Source: Podospora bellae-mahoneyi
Lineage: Eukaryota > Ascomycota > Sordariomycetes > Sordariales > Podosporaceae
Assembly: GCF_035222275.1 (NCBI RefSeq)
Contig: NC_085885.1
Span: forward strand, 2,604,001 to 2,668,000
Reading direction: 5' to 3'
DNA length: 64,000 nt
The notes under the pieces were generated by a model that ran no database searches, was not told the origin of the DNA, and saw only the letters and a program-made list of their open reading frames with translations. This document shows, piece by piece, positions 1 to 9,458 of the stretch. The position numbers and the translations under genes are program-made. Positions within the stretch are counted from its first letter, which is position 1; each line of letters begins with the position of its first letter.

Positions 1-689
1 GGTATGTACTTTCGATTTCTTAAGAGAGAGAGAGAGAGCTTTGTTATAAAATTTGTAGAAAAGAGGATCGATTCTCACTAGCAGAGTGAATCAACCGTGC
101 TCCGAGCCACCGAGCAACTTAACCACAATGGATCTTTGAAATAGCTCCAAGTGACTCCCAGTGATTGTAAGAGGATTATCTGGTTAAGTCTTTAGGCTAA
201 TTGCGCTTGGGAAACTAACAATGCGTTTTTCTATATCTCACCTGTGCGTCTAGACACCCAATGGAGGCTTCTGACAGTCCCATCCTCACGAACGTGAGAC
301 CTCATGCTGCTGAAAGTGGATACAAAGCCTGTAGTAGGAATCTCAAACACTCGAGTTGCCAAAGTTTTCACAGTCAGTCCACAGAGCAAATTACTGGTTG
401 AAACACTGGAGAGCTTCGGTGTCCTGGTTAATTGTTGGAAAGGTAATAGTGTAGGTAGGCACAAAATCCAGATCTTGAGAATATGCCATATGATTTATAC
501 CCAATGTCAATGCTTCGTAACCGTTGCAAACTGCGCTGTATTCACCACGTTTATCCTCAGCCTTGTGTTATAGCTGTGGGTCGCTCACTCCAAGACCCAA
601 ACAATAATCCATCAAACGCCAGGCTGGATGTTCAGAGTGCATGCAAGAAATCCAAAGCCAAACATCCCCCCCTTTTGTGCAAACCTCCA
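1..689. other. No gene recognised at left edge
   Basis: Open frames here are short (at most about 90 codons before the FSH remnant) and resemble no family I know. A short GA run lies near 28-38. I see no tRNA, repeat family or coding bias to support an annotation. Confidence 0.5.
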
Positions 690-1782
690 TCACTCATCAT
701 CCTCCAAGGGTATCCCCACCTCCTTCAATCCCTCCCTAATAGCCTCCACCACATCATCCAAATCCTCCCCCCAACCCGGAATCTCATGCCCCCCCTCATG
801 AATCGCATACTGCACCTTATCCTCATCACACATCCTCATCAACGCCCTCCCCTGCACCCTCCAAGGATCATTCCTCCCATGTATATGCACCGTCGGGATC
901 TGAATCCTCGCCTTCTCCACATCAGGATGAAACATCTGATAAAACGTCCTCTCCCCTTTATCCACCACCACAATCTTATCTGTTTTCCTCGCCCCCCTAC
1001 ACGCCTCATGCCCCTCAAGACTCATACACAACCTCGTCTCCGCCCTCCAAACAACCCCATCCTTATCCACCTCTTGATAACATTAAAATCCTCCTCCCAA
1101 ACAGTCTCATGCTCCTGACACCGGAAACGATTCTGCTCCTCGGTCGGTAGCATCTCCCCCGGCACATCCGTCGTCCGATCCCTCACCACCTCAGGAGTCT
1201 CCCCCTCAATCCCAAAAACGTGCCGCGCGTTGTAATCCGCCTGCAAACACTTCGCGTATGGGATCGAAGAGCTGAAAAATACCCCTAGTTTGAACTCTGA
1301 CTCCCCAATCTGCCAATCACGCTGCTCATGCAACAGAATTGAGGCCGCTAGCGCGGCGCCTTGGCCGAAGCCGAGGATGATGTCGTACCCGAGCCCGTTG
1401 AGGAGGGTGTACAAGTGGACTTGGGAGTGCGCCTCGTCAATGTGGTGCGCGTCGGGGGTTGGGTAGTAGCTTCGGCAGGAGTGTTCCCCCGGGGGTGAGG
1501 TGCTGAGCGGGACGGGGTAGTCGCCGTCGATGTAGTGCCACTCCCAGGATTGGGGGAGGCAGGAGCGGATGGGTTGGAGGTGTTTTTCTAGGAGGATGCC
1601 GTTGGAGGAGTAGCCGTGGAGGCAGAGGACGCGGACGGGCCGAGGGGTGGGGGGGTGTTCATCGATGGATTTGGTGGCTGGGGAGAGGTTGGGCGAGGGG
1701 ATGGAGATGTTGGGGGAGGGGAGGGCGAGGGGATGGAGATGTTGGGGGAGGGGAGGGGGGAGGAGAAGGCGGTGTCTGGCAT
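690..1782 (-). pseudogene. FSH-type serine hydrolase, apparently degenerate
   Basis: The minus strand carries the whole layout of the fungal FSH family (small alpha/beta hydrolases related to yeast Fsh1). The opening strand and oxyanion segment read RVLCLHGYSSNG (about 1640-1590), the nucleophile elbow is near 1370, an HGRNDPW acid segment lies near 880, and a catalytic-His segment HEGGHEIPGWG near 780. Three things argue against a working enzyme. The nucleophile motif reads GFGQGAA where the family has GFSQGAA, so the catalytic Ser is Gly. A perfect 32-bp tandem duplication (1691-1757) changes frame between the start ATG (1782) and the LCLHGY segment. A further one-base frame change near 1,075 separates the middle from the C-terminal third, with no credible intron there. 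An alternative start is at 1830. FSH proteins are cytosolic, often thioesterase- or esterase-like; no substrate can be inferred. Confidence 0.75.
1691..1757. repeat. 32-bp perfect tandem duplication inside the FSH gene
   Basis: Two adjacent identical 32-bp units (1693-1724 and 1725-1756) of purine-rich sequence, beginning GCGAGGGGATGGAGATG. Thirty-two is not a multiple of three, so the second copy shifts the frame by two. On the minus strand the residues LPSPNISIPSP appear once in each frame, as expected of a duplication within a coding stretch. Confidence 0.9.
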
Positions 1783-2173
1783 TGTGAGAGGTAAAGAACC
1801 TGAGGATAAAACAGAGATAATGGCTGGCAAAGCATTGACTCGGAAGGTTTAGTTAAATCCTCAGAAAGTCAGCGGTGAACTGTTGAGGCCACCGCCACCC
1901 GTCCTCATCATGTTATACCCCTGCTAGTCACCCTGAAGAGAGCCTCCAGCGCGAGCCAAGACGCCATCGCCAGAAGAAGGAACTTGGAGTTGCAGTGAAG
2001 TCTTGTTGTGGTCAGACGCTTATGCAGTAAACTAATAACTCTCACAACCATGCTTCTGTTGGTGAGTTTTCAGTACACATCATCCAAGTGTTGAAAGAAT
2101 TCTGAATTGGTAGAACAACGTGGATAAAAAAAAAAAAACTCCATGCTGACCCAAGCGGATGTGTTTCATCATA
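1783..2173. other. Gene-free stretch between FSH remnant and C2H2 gene
   Basis: Upstream of the minus-strand FSH start and downstream of the minus-strand zinc-finger gene. It contains a 12-base A run near 2129. No feature beyond possible promoter sequence for the FSH gene is visible. Confidence 0.4.
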
Positions 2174-3274
2174 TCAGGCTTGCTCAGCCTTCACAGTCAC
2201 CCATTTATCCTCACCCACCCCCTCACCCACCTCACTGATTTGGCAATTCTTCCGGGCATGCTCCGCAATAACAAGCTCAACCAACTCCCTCTCCGCAATC
2301 TCACAAAGCATCGAGACCTCCTCATCTCCTGTTGGAGGTACACTCCCATCAGAGCCAACCTTTGCGAGATACTCACCCAGTATCCTCCGCCCGTGTTGTT
2401 CCCAGTAATCCCTCGTCATTGCTACTGCCAACGGCAAGCCCTGGCTTATATATGCCGTCCCCCTTCCAGGGGGCTTGTTACCGGGAAGCAAAATCCTATA
2501 AATGTTCCGCCAGCGGTCTTCTTCAGGTAGGTGCGGTTTGTCGCGTCTAATGATCTCCCTGAGTGTAGACTGGGAAACGCCCTTGATGATGTCAAGGCTG
2601 CGAGGCTTGCAGGTGCGTTCCCGAATGTGGCTGTCGCAGGTGGGCTCATTGGCAAAGGTTTGACTGCAGATAGGGCAGTAGAAGGGATTGGGGTGGTGCT
2701 TGATAAGATGTTGGACGACATCAGAGATGGAGCGGAGGTGGTGCTGTAAATTACAGAATCCATGATGGGATGGGTTGGAGATGGCGAAGGGACATGGTAG
2801 AGGGTAGTAGCCATCAACTCGAAAGATGAGGACGGTTGAGGGGTCGGATGGGTCAGATGTCTCCATGAGTATGGATCGAGGTGTTGAGCTAGAGGTTTTG
2901 GAGCGCTTTGGAGGTGGGATCCTGATAGTAGGGGGTGGGATATAGCGTGCGGAGTCCATCCATTGAGAAACAACTGGAAAGGTTTGACCGGCTAACTGGC
3001 ACGCCAGGTGTTGAAGATTCTTAAGCAAGTGTGGCTGTAACAATGAGGCTGTTTCGCCGGGGGAGACACTGCCGCAGTCGCTATCGAGGGCATCTTCTAG
3101 GTCGGTGCTCTCGACAGAGTGTGTTGAGGTGACGTCGTCATGACTCTCATGCCGGTAGCGTTTCCGGCCCATCGCTGGACGTATAGAGTCGCGATGTCGG
3201 GATGACGGATTCAGTGCCGAGGTCTTTTCCCTTCTTTCGATCGTGACCGACCTGCCACGTCCGGGCTGTGGCAT
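2174..3274 (-). CDS. Two-finger C2H2-like zinc protein (paralog A)
   Basis: A single-exon frame of 366 codons. The N-terminal 150 residues are basic, Ser/Pro-rich and probably disordered, with basic clusters (RRxxxR, GRKRYR, PPKRSK) suitable for nuclear import. Residues about 160-222 hold the recognisable module: CPF, then H...C, then an SISDVVQHLIKHH helix, then FYCPICSQTF and a second helix DSHIRERTC. This is the fungal CPF/C2H2 module in which one degenerate and one classical finger are joined by a conserved 'I.DV.QHL...H' helix. The remaining ~140 residues are mostly helical (EEDRWRNIYRILLPG onward) and acidic at the end. Related modules lie in the next two genes. The function is probably nuclear and nucleic-acid or protein binding, but no target can be named. 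A downstream ATG at residue 35 is a possible alternative start. Confidence 0.7.
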   Translation of the reverse strand: MPQPGRGRSVTIERREKTSALNPSSRHRDSIRPAMGRKRYRHESHDDVTSTHSVESTDLEDALDSDCGSVSPGETASLLQPHLLKNLQHLACQLAGQTFPVVSQWMDSARYIPPPTIRIPPPKRSKTSSSTPRSILMETSDPSDPSTVLIFRVDGYYPLPCPFAISNPSHHGFCNLQHHLRSISDVVQHLIKHHPNPFYCPICSQTFANEPTCDSHIRERTCKPRSLDIIKGVSQSTLREIIRRDKPHLPEEDRWRNIYRILLPGNKPPGRGTAYISQGLPLAVAMTRDYWEQHGRRILGEYLAKVGSDGSVPPTGDEEVSMLCEIAERELVELVIAEHARKNCQISEVGEGVGEDKWVTVKAEQA

Positions 3275-4114
3275 GATCTTGGGAGGATCTCTATCCTGGA
3301 TATTCCAAAGATGCTGTGCTCAGGGTGGTCCAGGTGCTAGTATCCACCAGGTTTTTGTTGAGACCAATTAAAGCTGTTCTGCAGATAGAGACTGAATAGA
3401 AGTTGGACTGTATGGGGCGTGGTAGACTCATTTTGGAGGGTCAACGGGCTGTTTTAATCGTGTGGCCATTGACTGTTGACTGGGAGAGGTTAGGCGAGGG
3501 GGACGGGGTCATGTTATGCCGTTTGGTGCCTACTGCCATCTTATATTGTTCCACCGGGTATGCGGCTGTAGCTGGCACAGTGGTGCTGGCACAATTGTGC
3601 GGGCCGTCGTCCCTGTTTAGTAGTGAAACTCGCAAGGTCGGGGCAATTTTGCCCCGCTGCCGCCCCAAAATAAATCCAAATGCCTAAAAGCACCGTTTCT
3701 CTCCGCCTAGATAAAATTCCCGCGGTCAACTCATCAACACTTACCTGATTTTCTAAGCGTTCCGCACACTTCGCAATTTGACGATAGGCCTAGTTCCCGG
3801 ATATTTCAGCACCCACTCTCGTCAAGGTTCAACAAGTTTGTTTGTTACTCGCCCACAAGGACATCATTTGCCAATCCATTCCCCCGTTTCCTACGGAAAA
3901 GGGAGTTCTCTTGAGACTAATCACAGTTCCGTATCGGTACACACTGGCCCACGAAGAGATAAGGTTATCACACATTTTTAGCTTTACTTCCAGCTGACAG
4001 GTAAGGGTTTCTACATCTAACAAATCACAGAAAAATGCCGATGCCCCGACTTTTGACTCTTAAAGACCTTCACATCCGAACCTTTTTCCTCCACGAGGCC
4101 CGATGCTTCTCACC
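3275..4114. other. Intergenic region between C2H2 paralogs A and B
   Basis: 840 bases with only short overlapping frames in several directions and no family resemblance. It lies upstream of paralog A and downstream of paralog B, both on the minus strand, so the A promoter is presumably in the left half. Confidence 0.4.
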
Positions 4115-5326
4115 TCAGAGCTCTGGAATGTAATCCGTGGACGATGAAGGCCGGATGCCTGCGACCTCGAAATCGAACAGCTCGGATTCTATTGCGGCCA
4201 GGCTTTGGACATGGGTGGACCGGATCGGTATCGAAACCTGTACTGCCGGTGTGTTTCCAAGAGCCCAGAACTTCCTCAGAGCATCCCGGTCGATGTGGTC
4301 GTAAACGTCACTCCACTTGGGACCATCCGGTTTAAACCATGAAATCGGGTCTTCCATCAACCTTGCCAAGATCCCCTCCGCGGTCGCCCAAGGGACCAAA
4401 CACACGGTTCGCCAAGCGTCGAAGGTGTTTGTTTCAGGGCCCTCGCCGCTGGTGGACGCTGGTTGTTGAGGTACCGATATCGGTCCGAGGCTAAAGCTGG
4501 CTGGCAGAGGGGTGACAGGACTGACCACAGCGGCAGGGTGAGGAGAAGTTTCTCCGATGATTGGGAGACATGGTTCTTCTGGAAGCAATGCGTGTCGCGC
4601 TGGTGGAAGGGCAAAAGCAACGGCCTCTGCTTCCATTTCTGCGGCCCCTACACCCATAGACCCATACCCCGAGGCTTTCAAGTTAGTCGGTATCCCATTG
4701 TCACCGCCACCCTCGCTGTCGCAGACGCGATAAGGTCTTGCACCGGAATTTTTACGGAGCAAGGCTTCGCGGACCTCGTCGGCTACTGATGAAATTTCGT
4801 GTTGATCAAGGTGCAGTCGCGCCTTGAGAACTGACTGTATGGTAACAGGGTCGATCAAAACGTTTTTGGCCTCCACGACAGCATCTTGAAAATAGACAAG
4901 CTCTCGAGGCAGTGCTGGGAGCTTGAAGAATGTCGTCCACAACCACTTCCACTTCACTTCACAGGACTTCGTTCTAGGGCACCGCTGCGCTGTGGTCCAT
5001 TCGTCGTATGTTATTTCGTCGCGGCCAAGCGCGATTGAGCAGCGCTCGCTCACGATGTGGTTGTTTCTTGCATCCTCACTTTCAAACGACCTGAAGCAAC
5101 GGGCGCAGTGATTCTTCAGGATGTGTTTCCTCTCGAGGTGCTTCTTGACCGCCTCGAAGCCCTTCAGCTCGTAACTGGCGCACGCGTAATGGCGACATGG
5201 AGCATAACGGAAGAAGGGACAAGCTAGCCTTGGCCTGGTGTTGTCGGCGGTGGCAGGCTCAGCAGGGTGCATCAGTAATGGAGCTGACATGTTTGCAGCC
5301 GCATGTACAAATCCAGAGCAGATCAA
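4115..5326 (-). CDS. Two-finger C2H2-like zinc protein (paralog B)
   Basis: A single-exon frame of 403 codons. A second Met (MSAPLL) at residue 13 is an equally good start. The zinc module is near the N-terminus, at about residues 36-97: LACPFF, then a Cys/His-rich turn, the helix FEAVKKHLERKHI, then HCARCFRSFES and NNHIVSERC. The spacing matches the modules in the neighbouring paralogs at 2174 and 6241. After this come a helical segment with conserved aromatics (KWKWLWTTFFKLP), a Pro/Ser-rich linker, and a C-terminal half (AWRTVCLVPWATAEGILARL) that I do not recognise. The role is unknown; regulatory or effector functions are both possible. Confidence 0.65.
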   Translation of the reverse strand: MICSGFVHAAANMSAPLLMHPAEPATADNTRPRLACPFFRYAPCRHYACASYELKGFEAVKKHLERKHILKNHCARCFRSFESEDARNNHIVSERCSIALGRDEITYDEWTTAQRCPRTKSCEVKWKWLWTTFFKLPALPRELVYFQDAVVEAKNVLIDPVTIQSVLKARLHLDQHEISSVADEVREALLRKNSGARPYRVCDSEGGGDNGIPTNLKASGYGSMGVGAAEMEAEAVAFALPPARHALLPEEPCLPIIGETSPHPAAVVSPVTPLPASFSLGPISVPQQPASTSGEGPETNTFDAWRTVCLVPWATAEGILARLMEDPISWFKPDGPKWSDVYDHIDRDALRKFWALGNTPAVQVSIPIRSTHVQSLAAIESELFDFEVAGIRPSSSTDYIPEL

Positions 5327-6240
5327 TGAGTCAAATCAACTTCAAGTCTTGAAGGGTATGTGAGTAATGGAAGTTATGTCCAACACGATGGGTCGGTGTG
5401 TTATCTCTATAGGATCCTGAGTGAGCCATCTGCTGTAAACACCTTTTGGACAAAAGGCTGAATTGACAGAATGGTCAGCCCGGAACAACTTAGAGAACAA
5501 ACCCCAAACCCTGTCGAATACTTCCAAATACCCCAGTTCAGACAAATGTCGAAAATCCCGCGATGAGGGGTGGGTGTCTCCAAGCAGGATCTAGGCCAGT
5601 GTCACGGCTGATTGGCTCTATCTGCAGACTCTTGGCTTCTTTTCAGTCAAGCTTGCAGCAAATTATAGTTCACCTGGCGCAAAACCTACATTAGTGAATG
5701 TGGTGTATCCCCAAGAACCAGCCAGCACAGCACCTATGAGGCACGTAACTGTGCGACTAGTCGTCCTGGCACCCTCACCACAAAATAATTGGCACACAAA
5801 GGTAGGTTAACCAACATCATATCGTGGACTATCTATACCTTGGAGGATACTTATGAGGCCTTTAAAGATAGATAATAGGCCTTTAATAATATTTAAGGGC
5901 CTATTTAATATTTCATGAGGTATGGTTTATACTATCCTATGGGTTGACTTACTTTGGTGTGGTAATCATTTTGTCGGGAGGGGTGCCTGGGCAATTGGAA
6001 AGTTGGACATTTGTCTGAATTGCCGCATGCCACGGCGTCATCCAATAGGACAGACCTTACTAGTGCATGACCCCCATTTGTTGAGAGTCTGCCTTGTCCG
6101 GCCAAATCGAATTTGGAATTTCAAATGCCTGCCCTCTCATGACATCTCAGTCAACCCATTTGTTTTGCCCCCCGATGTATAGCGCTCGCCTCTCGTATCT
6201 CTCCTTTCCGCCCTAACTGACAGCTTCATCCAAATAGTCT
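5327..6240. other. Intergenic region with a MITE
   Basis: About 900 bases between minus-strand paralog B and plus-strand paralog C, so it serves as a divergent promoter region. The MITE at 5768-5987 occupies its centre and ends about 250 bp before the paralog C start. Nothing else coding is supported. Confidence 0.5.
5768..5987. mobile_element. MITE copy 1, ~220 bp with terminal inverted repeats
   Basis: The left end reads GGCACCCTCACCACAAAA and continues TAATTGGCACAC. The right end, read on the other strand, is GGCACCCCTCCCGACAAAAT, giving imperfect inverted ends of about 45 bp. The inside is AT-rich and built from short pieces like GGCCTTTAAAGATA. It has no coding capacity. A second copy with related ends lies at 8999-9251. 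The target duplication is not clear; the mobilising transposase and superfamily cannot be told from this window. Confidence 0.75.
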
Positions 6241-7696
6241 ATGGCTATGATTGCAAACAAAGCGAGATCCGACCTCTCGTATGAGCGGACCGGTAGGCCA
6301 AAGGATCGCAAAAACAAACGCAGATGTGAGATCAAGAACTACGACACAGACGGGGACAATGATATTCCATATCTCGAGCAGGAAGACAAGGCTCCGGGGA
6401 CTGGATCTTCCGATATATCGTGGAGTTGTCCATTCTGGAAGCGGGACCCCTTTCACCATATGGATTGCATGTCCTACAAGCTTAGACGAATTCGAGATGT
6501 CAAGCAGCATCTCATGCGCAAACACTACGAACTCCCGTTTTACTGCCCGATTTGCCAACACAAGTTTTCCGACATCAAGGAACGTGATCATCACATCCGA
6601 CAGCGAACATGTACGGAAGATTTGAAAGGGAGAACAGACCCACCAAACACATCGATTCCGCCTGAAAAGCAGGAGCTGTTGCGAGCGCGGTTGGGTGGGT
6701 CAGACAAGGAGATATGGTATCAGATTTGGGATATCCTTTTTGAAGCCAGGACACCGCCGGCGACACCACATCAGAAGACCGTCATCGAAGAGGTTGTCGA
6801 TGTGTTGCAAGGGTTCTGGAGTGAACACCGATTGGAAATCATTCTTGATGTCACCCACGAACAAGATTCATACGACGAAGACGCCGATTCTATCAGAGCG
6901 CAGCTCCCAGGCTTGATGTCAACGGCATTGTCTAGTCTCGTGAGGAGGGTGAAAGAGGCTGTCCGCAAGATCGACCACTGTGAGCCCACATCACCAGCAA
7001 CTGAGAATTATGGGACGCCGGTTACCAGCACGCCATCCAACTTTACGTCGACATTCCCATCAAAGAGACACGAAAGCTTCATGAAGAAGAAGGGTCAGAA
7101 TGACGCCTATACGAGGAAGCTGGGGAGGGTGTGCAAGGAGTACATGAGTATGCGCAAGGAAATTTGGCAACCCCTGGCGGTAAGGTGTAAAGAGAAGTGG
7201 AATGTGGTTGAAATGCAGGTTTGTTCTCTTCCCAGACCCCCAATCTGTGAAAAACCAAGGCATATTGACTTCTAAACAGTGTATGTCCAACGGCCTCAAG
7301 GGCATTCAATCCCACGCTCGTGCTTACACCAAATCGGTGACACCCGCCACTAGCATGATGGAAATATCGATTTGTCAACCTCCCGCAACGCCATCATCAC
7401 AAAGCTTCGATAACCCCCAGTTCGAAGGTTTCCAAAACTTCTCGCCATTCCTAGAGGTCGACGGCGGGTTAGTACAACCCTTTGGCGCAGGTCACGACCC
7501 GGGATTCGATATGGGGAACGATGGCACAATTAATTTCCTCCAGGATTGGGACCCTTCGATTATTTTCCCACTCTTCCCTGAAGGTCATGGGGCCAGTTCG
7601 GCCAGTGCTCATTCCGAAGGAATGCAGTATTCGCCACTATCAAGCACCACGACCAGTGAGGTATCCTTTCTACAATGGGATGGTGGTGACGGCTGA
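6241..7696 (+). CDS. Two-finger C2H2-like zinc protein (paralog C), two exons
   Basis: Model join(6241..7218,7280..7696), 464 aa. The intron 7219-7279 runs GTTTGT to ACAG with TTGACTTCTAAAC before the acceptor; exon 1 is 326 whole codons and exon 2 continues in phase as CMSNGLKG. The N-terminus is basic (RPKDRKNKRR, likely NLS). The zinc module at about residues 63-124 reads SCPFWKRDPFHHMDC, then RIRDVKQHLMRKH, FYCPICQHKF and DHHIRQRTC. It is closest in style to paralog A, which shares FYCPIC and HIR.RTC. The middle is helical. The C-terminal 100 residues are acidic and rich in Phe, Pro and Gly, as in transcription activation regions (inference). It is probably a nuclear regulatory protein with unknown targets. 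Confidence 0.7.
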
Positions 7697-7834
7697 CAGG
7701 GGCATTGGGTTTCATAACGTCAACAGCAAAATTTGCATTATCCTCATTGCGTAGCTGGGGTATACTATCATTACAGATTGAAAGTAAAGCCAGGGCGATC
7801 ACACCTGCTCATATCAGACTCCAAACATGACTTG

Positions 7835-8544
7835 TCAATTCCAAACAAAGCTCTCCATCAACCAAACCCAACCCATTATGATCAACGGCAGCAAAGTAAC
7901 ACCAATAACCAACAAGACCCATCTCATCTCCAACGTCACCGGGCCCCTCAACCACCTCTTGATTTTGGTCTTGAGCTTCCTCGCATGGGGACAGGTCTCT
8001 GTGCCGTAAATTAGACAGCCTAAACCAGGTCGTGATTCACACTCGATATGCTCTCTTCTTCGTTGCATCAATAACCTAAACATATCCTTGTTAGCCCTCG
8101 GCTATTCTCGAAGATACCAGTAAGAGCTAATTGTGACGATACTGACTTTACGCTCCCCCTACAAAACCGCAAGTCACTCCCCAAATCACATCGCTGATTA
8201 CTCGGGCATTCCAGATGCAGCTTCCTCCTCTCCATGAGCCAATCAACCTTCAGTTTCACGCCGGTATCGACGAGCCGGTAGAAATAGCGAGAGGTGTGCT
8301 TGAGGGATAGGGCATCAGGATAGATGAGATGTTGTGTGATTATCAGATGGATCTCTGGTGGCAGTTGGGAAAAGCCCCTCTTTGGTTGAGCGCCGGAATC
8401 ATCATGATGAGGCAGTTCGCAGTCGGCCGCCGGGCCGGAAGTGGAGTTGGGTCCGGAAGACGTCAATGTGGGTTTCCGGTTCGGCGGCGGTGTGGAGCCC
8501 AAGTTGTCCTGCAGAACGTTACGGCGGCGGCGGATGTGGAACAT
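7835..8544 (-). CDS. Short F-box protein with C-terminal membrane-like segment
   Basis: Model complement(join(7835..8086,8152..8544)), 214 aa. Exon 1 is 131 whole codons and contains the F-box at about residues 58-100: FSQLPPEIHLIITQHLIYPDALSLKHTSRYFYRLVD. A Cys-containing stretch HLECPSNQRCDLGSDLRFCRGS follows. The intron 8087-8151 has a good donor (GTAAAG) but an unusual AAG acceptor; it restores the frame so the protein continues LLMQRRREHIECES, as in other small fungal F-box proteins. The last 35 residues contain a hydrophobic segment (VLLVIGVTLLPLIIMGWVWL), which could anchor the protein in a membrane. F-box proteins recruit substrates to SCF ubiquitin ligases; the substrate is unknown. 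The intron boundary is the least certain part. Confidence 0.65.
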
Positions 8545-8998
8545 TTCTTCAGCGGGTTACAAATGACAGACAAACAAGAGCTGGACAGTGGTTGGTTTGA
8601 GGAGAAGCAGTCAATCAGACATGCGGGTGAGGTTGGAGAACACGGGTATATATAAACACCAGAAACGAGATTCTGCCTGGAGTCCTCCCCATCGTTCAAA
8701 CTGGCATCAAGTGCGAGGGCTCAGCTGAGTGATTCGCGGGTGATTCCAGGGTTGTTGAGACAAGACCTGTGGCGCTTGGTTAGCGGGCTTTGAACCCCTG
8801 TAACTCGCATCTCGTTTTTGGTGTGGTGCCTGAAAAAAGCCCCTGAGGGCTGCGTCATCTTTGCGACGACTTTTTTGGAGGACAGGTATTTGGATGGAGC
8901 GCAGATGGTGGATAAGATACCGTTTAGATGATGCTGAGATGGTGGACAGTGATGCTCAAGAACCTCTGAGCTCGAGGTATCGAGCTGGTTAGCTTGCT
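8545..8998. other. Gene-free stretch upstream of the F-box gene
   Basis: It holds the presumed promoter of the minus-strand F-box gene. Only short unsupported frames occur. The MITE follows directly. Confidence 0.4.
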
Positions 8999-9251
8999 AC
9001 CCTCACCACAAAATAATTAGCGGTCGAAAGTAAGTCAAGCCCATATTATCTCACAAACCATACCTCGAAAGATAATCGTCTTACGTTTTAAAAATAGACA
9101 ATACGTCTTAAAAGCTAGTTCATAAGCCTTGAAAGATAGTTCACAAGCCTTAAAAGATATTTTAAGGGCCTAATAATGTACTTTTGAGGCATGGTTCACA
9201 GTATAATATGGGGTTAACTTACCTGCTGTACCAATTATTCTGTAGTGAGCA
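8999..9251. mobile_element. MITE copy 2, ~250 bp with terminal inverted repeats
   Basis: The left end reads CCTCACCACAAAATAATTAG and continues with GTAAGTCAAGCCCATATTAT. The right end on the other strand reads GCTCACTACAGAATAATTGG and continues GTAAGTTAACCCCATATTAT. The ends match those of the copy at 5768, and the interior again contains repeated AAGCCTTAAAAGATA-type units, several in tandem between 9115 and 9170. It is non-coding. It ends about 200 bp before the EXO5 start, so it may lie in that promoter. Confidence 0.75.
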
Positions 9252-9458
9252 TGCTTGTCTGAAGGAATGTTTTCTCAACCGGGTTAGGGTTGGAAGTCAT
9301 GAAACCCAAGTCCAGCGAACCCACGTGACCACGCGCCCCGCCAGCAAAGGTGCGGGGAAGAAACCGCCGAGCAGGCATGGGCAAGTGGAACTTTGGGAGC
9401 CTCACTGAAGCGCTGCGTCTTCCACAAAAGCACACGATGCCGTCCTGAAGCCGTGGTC

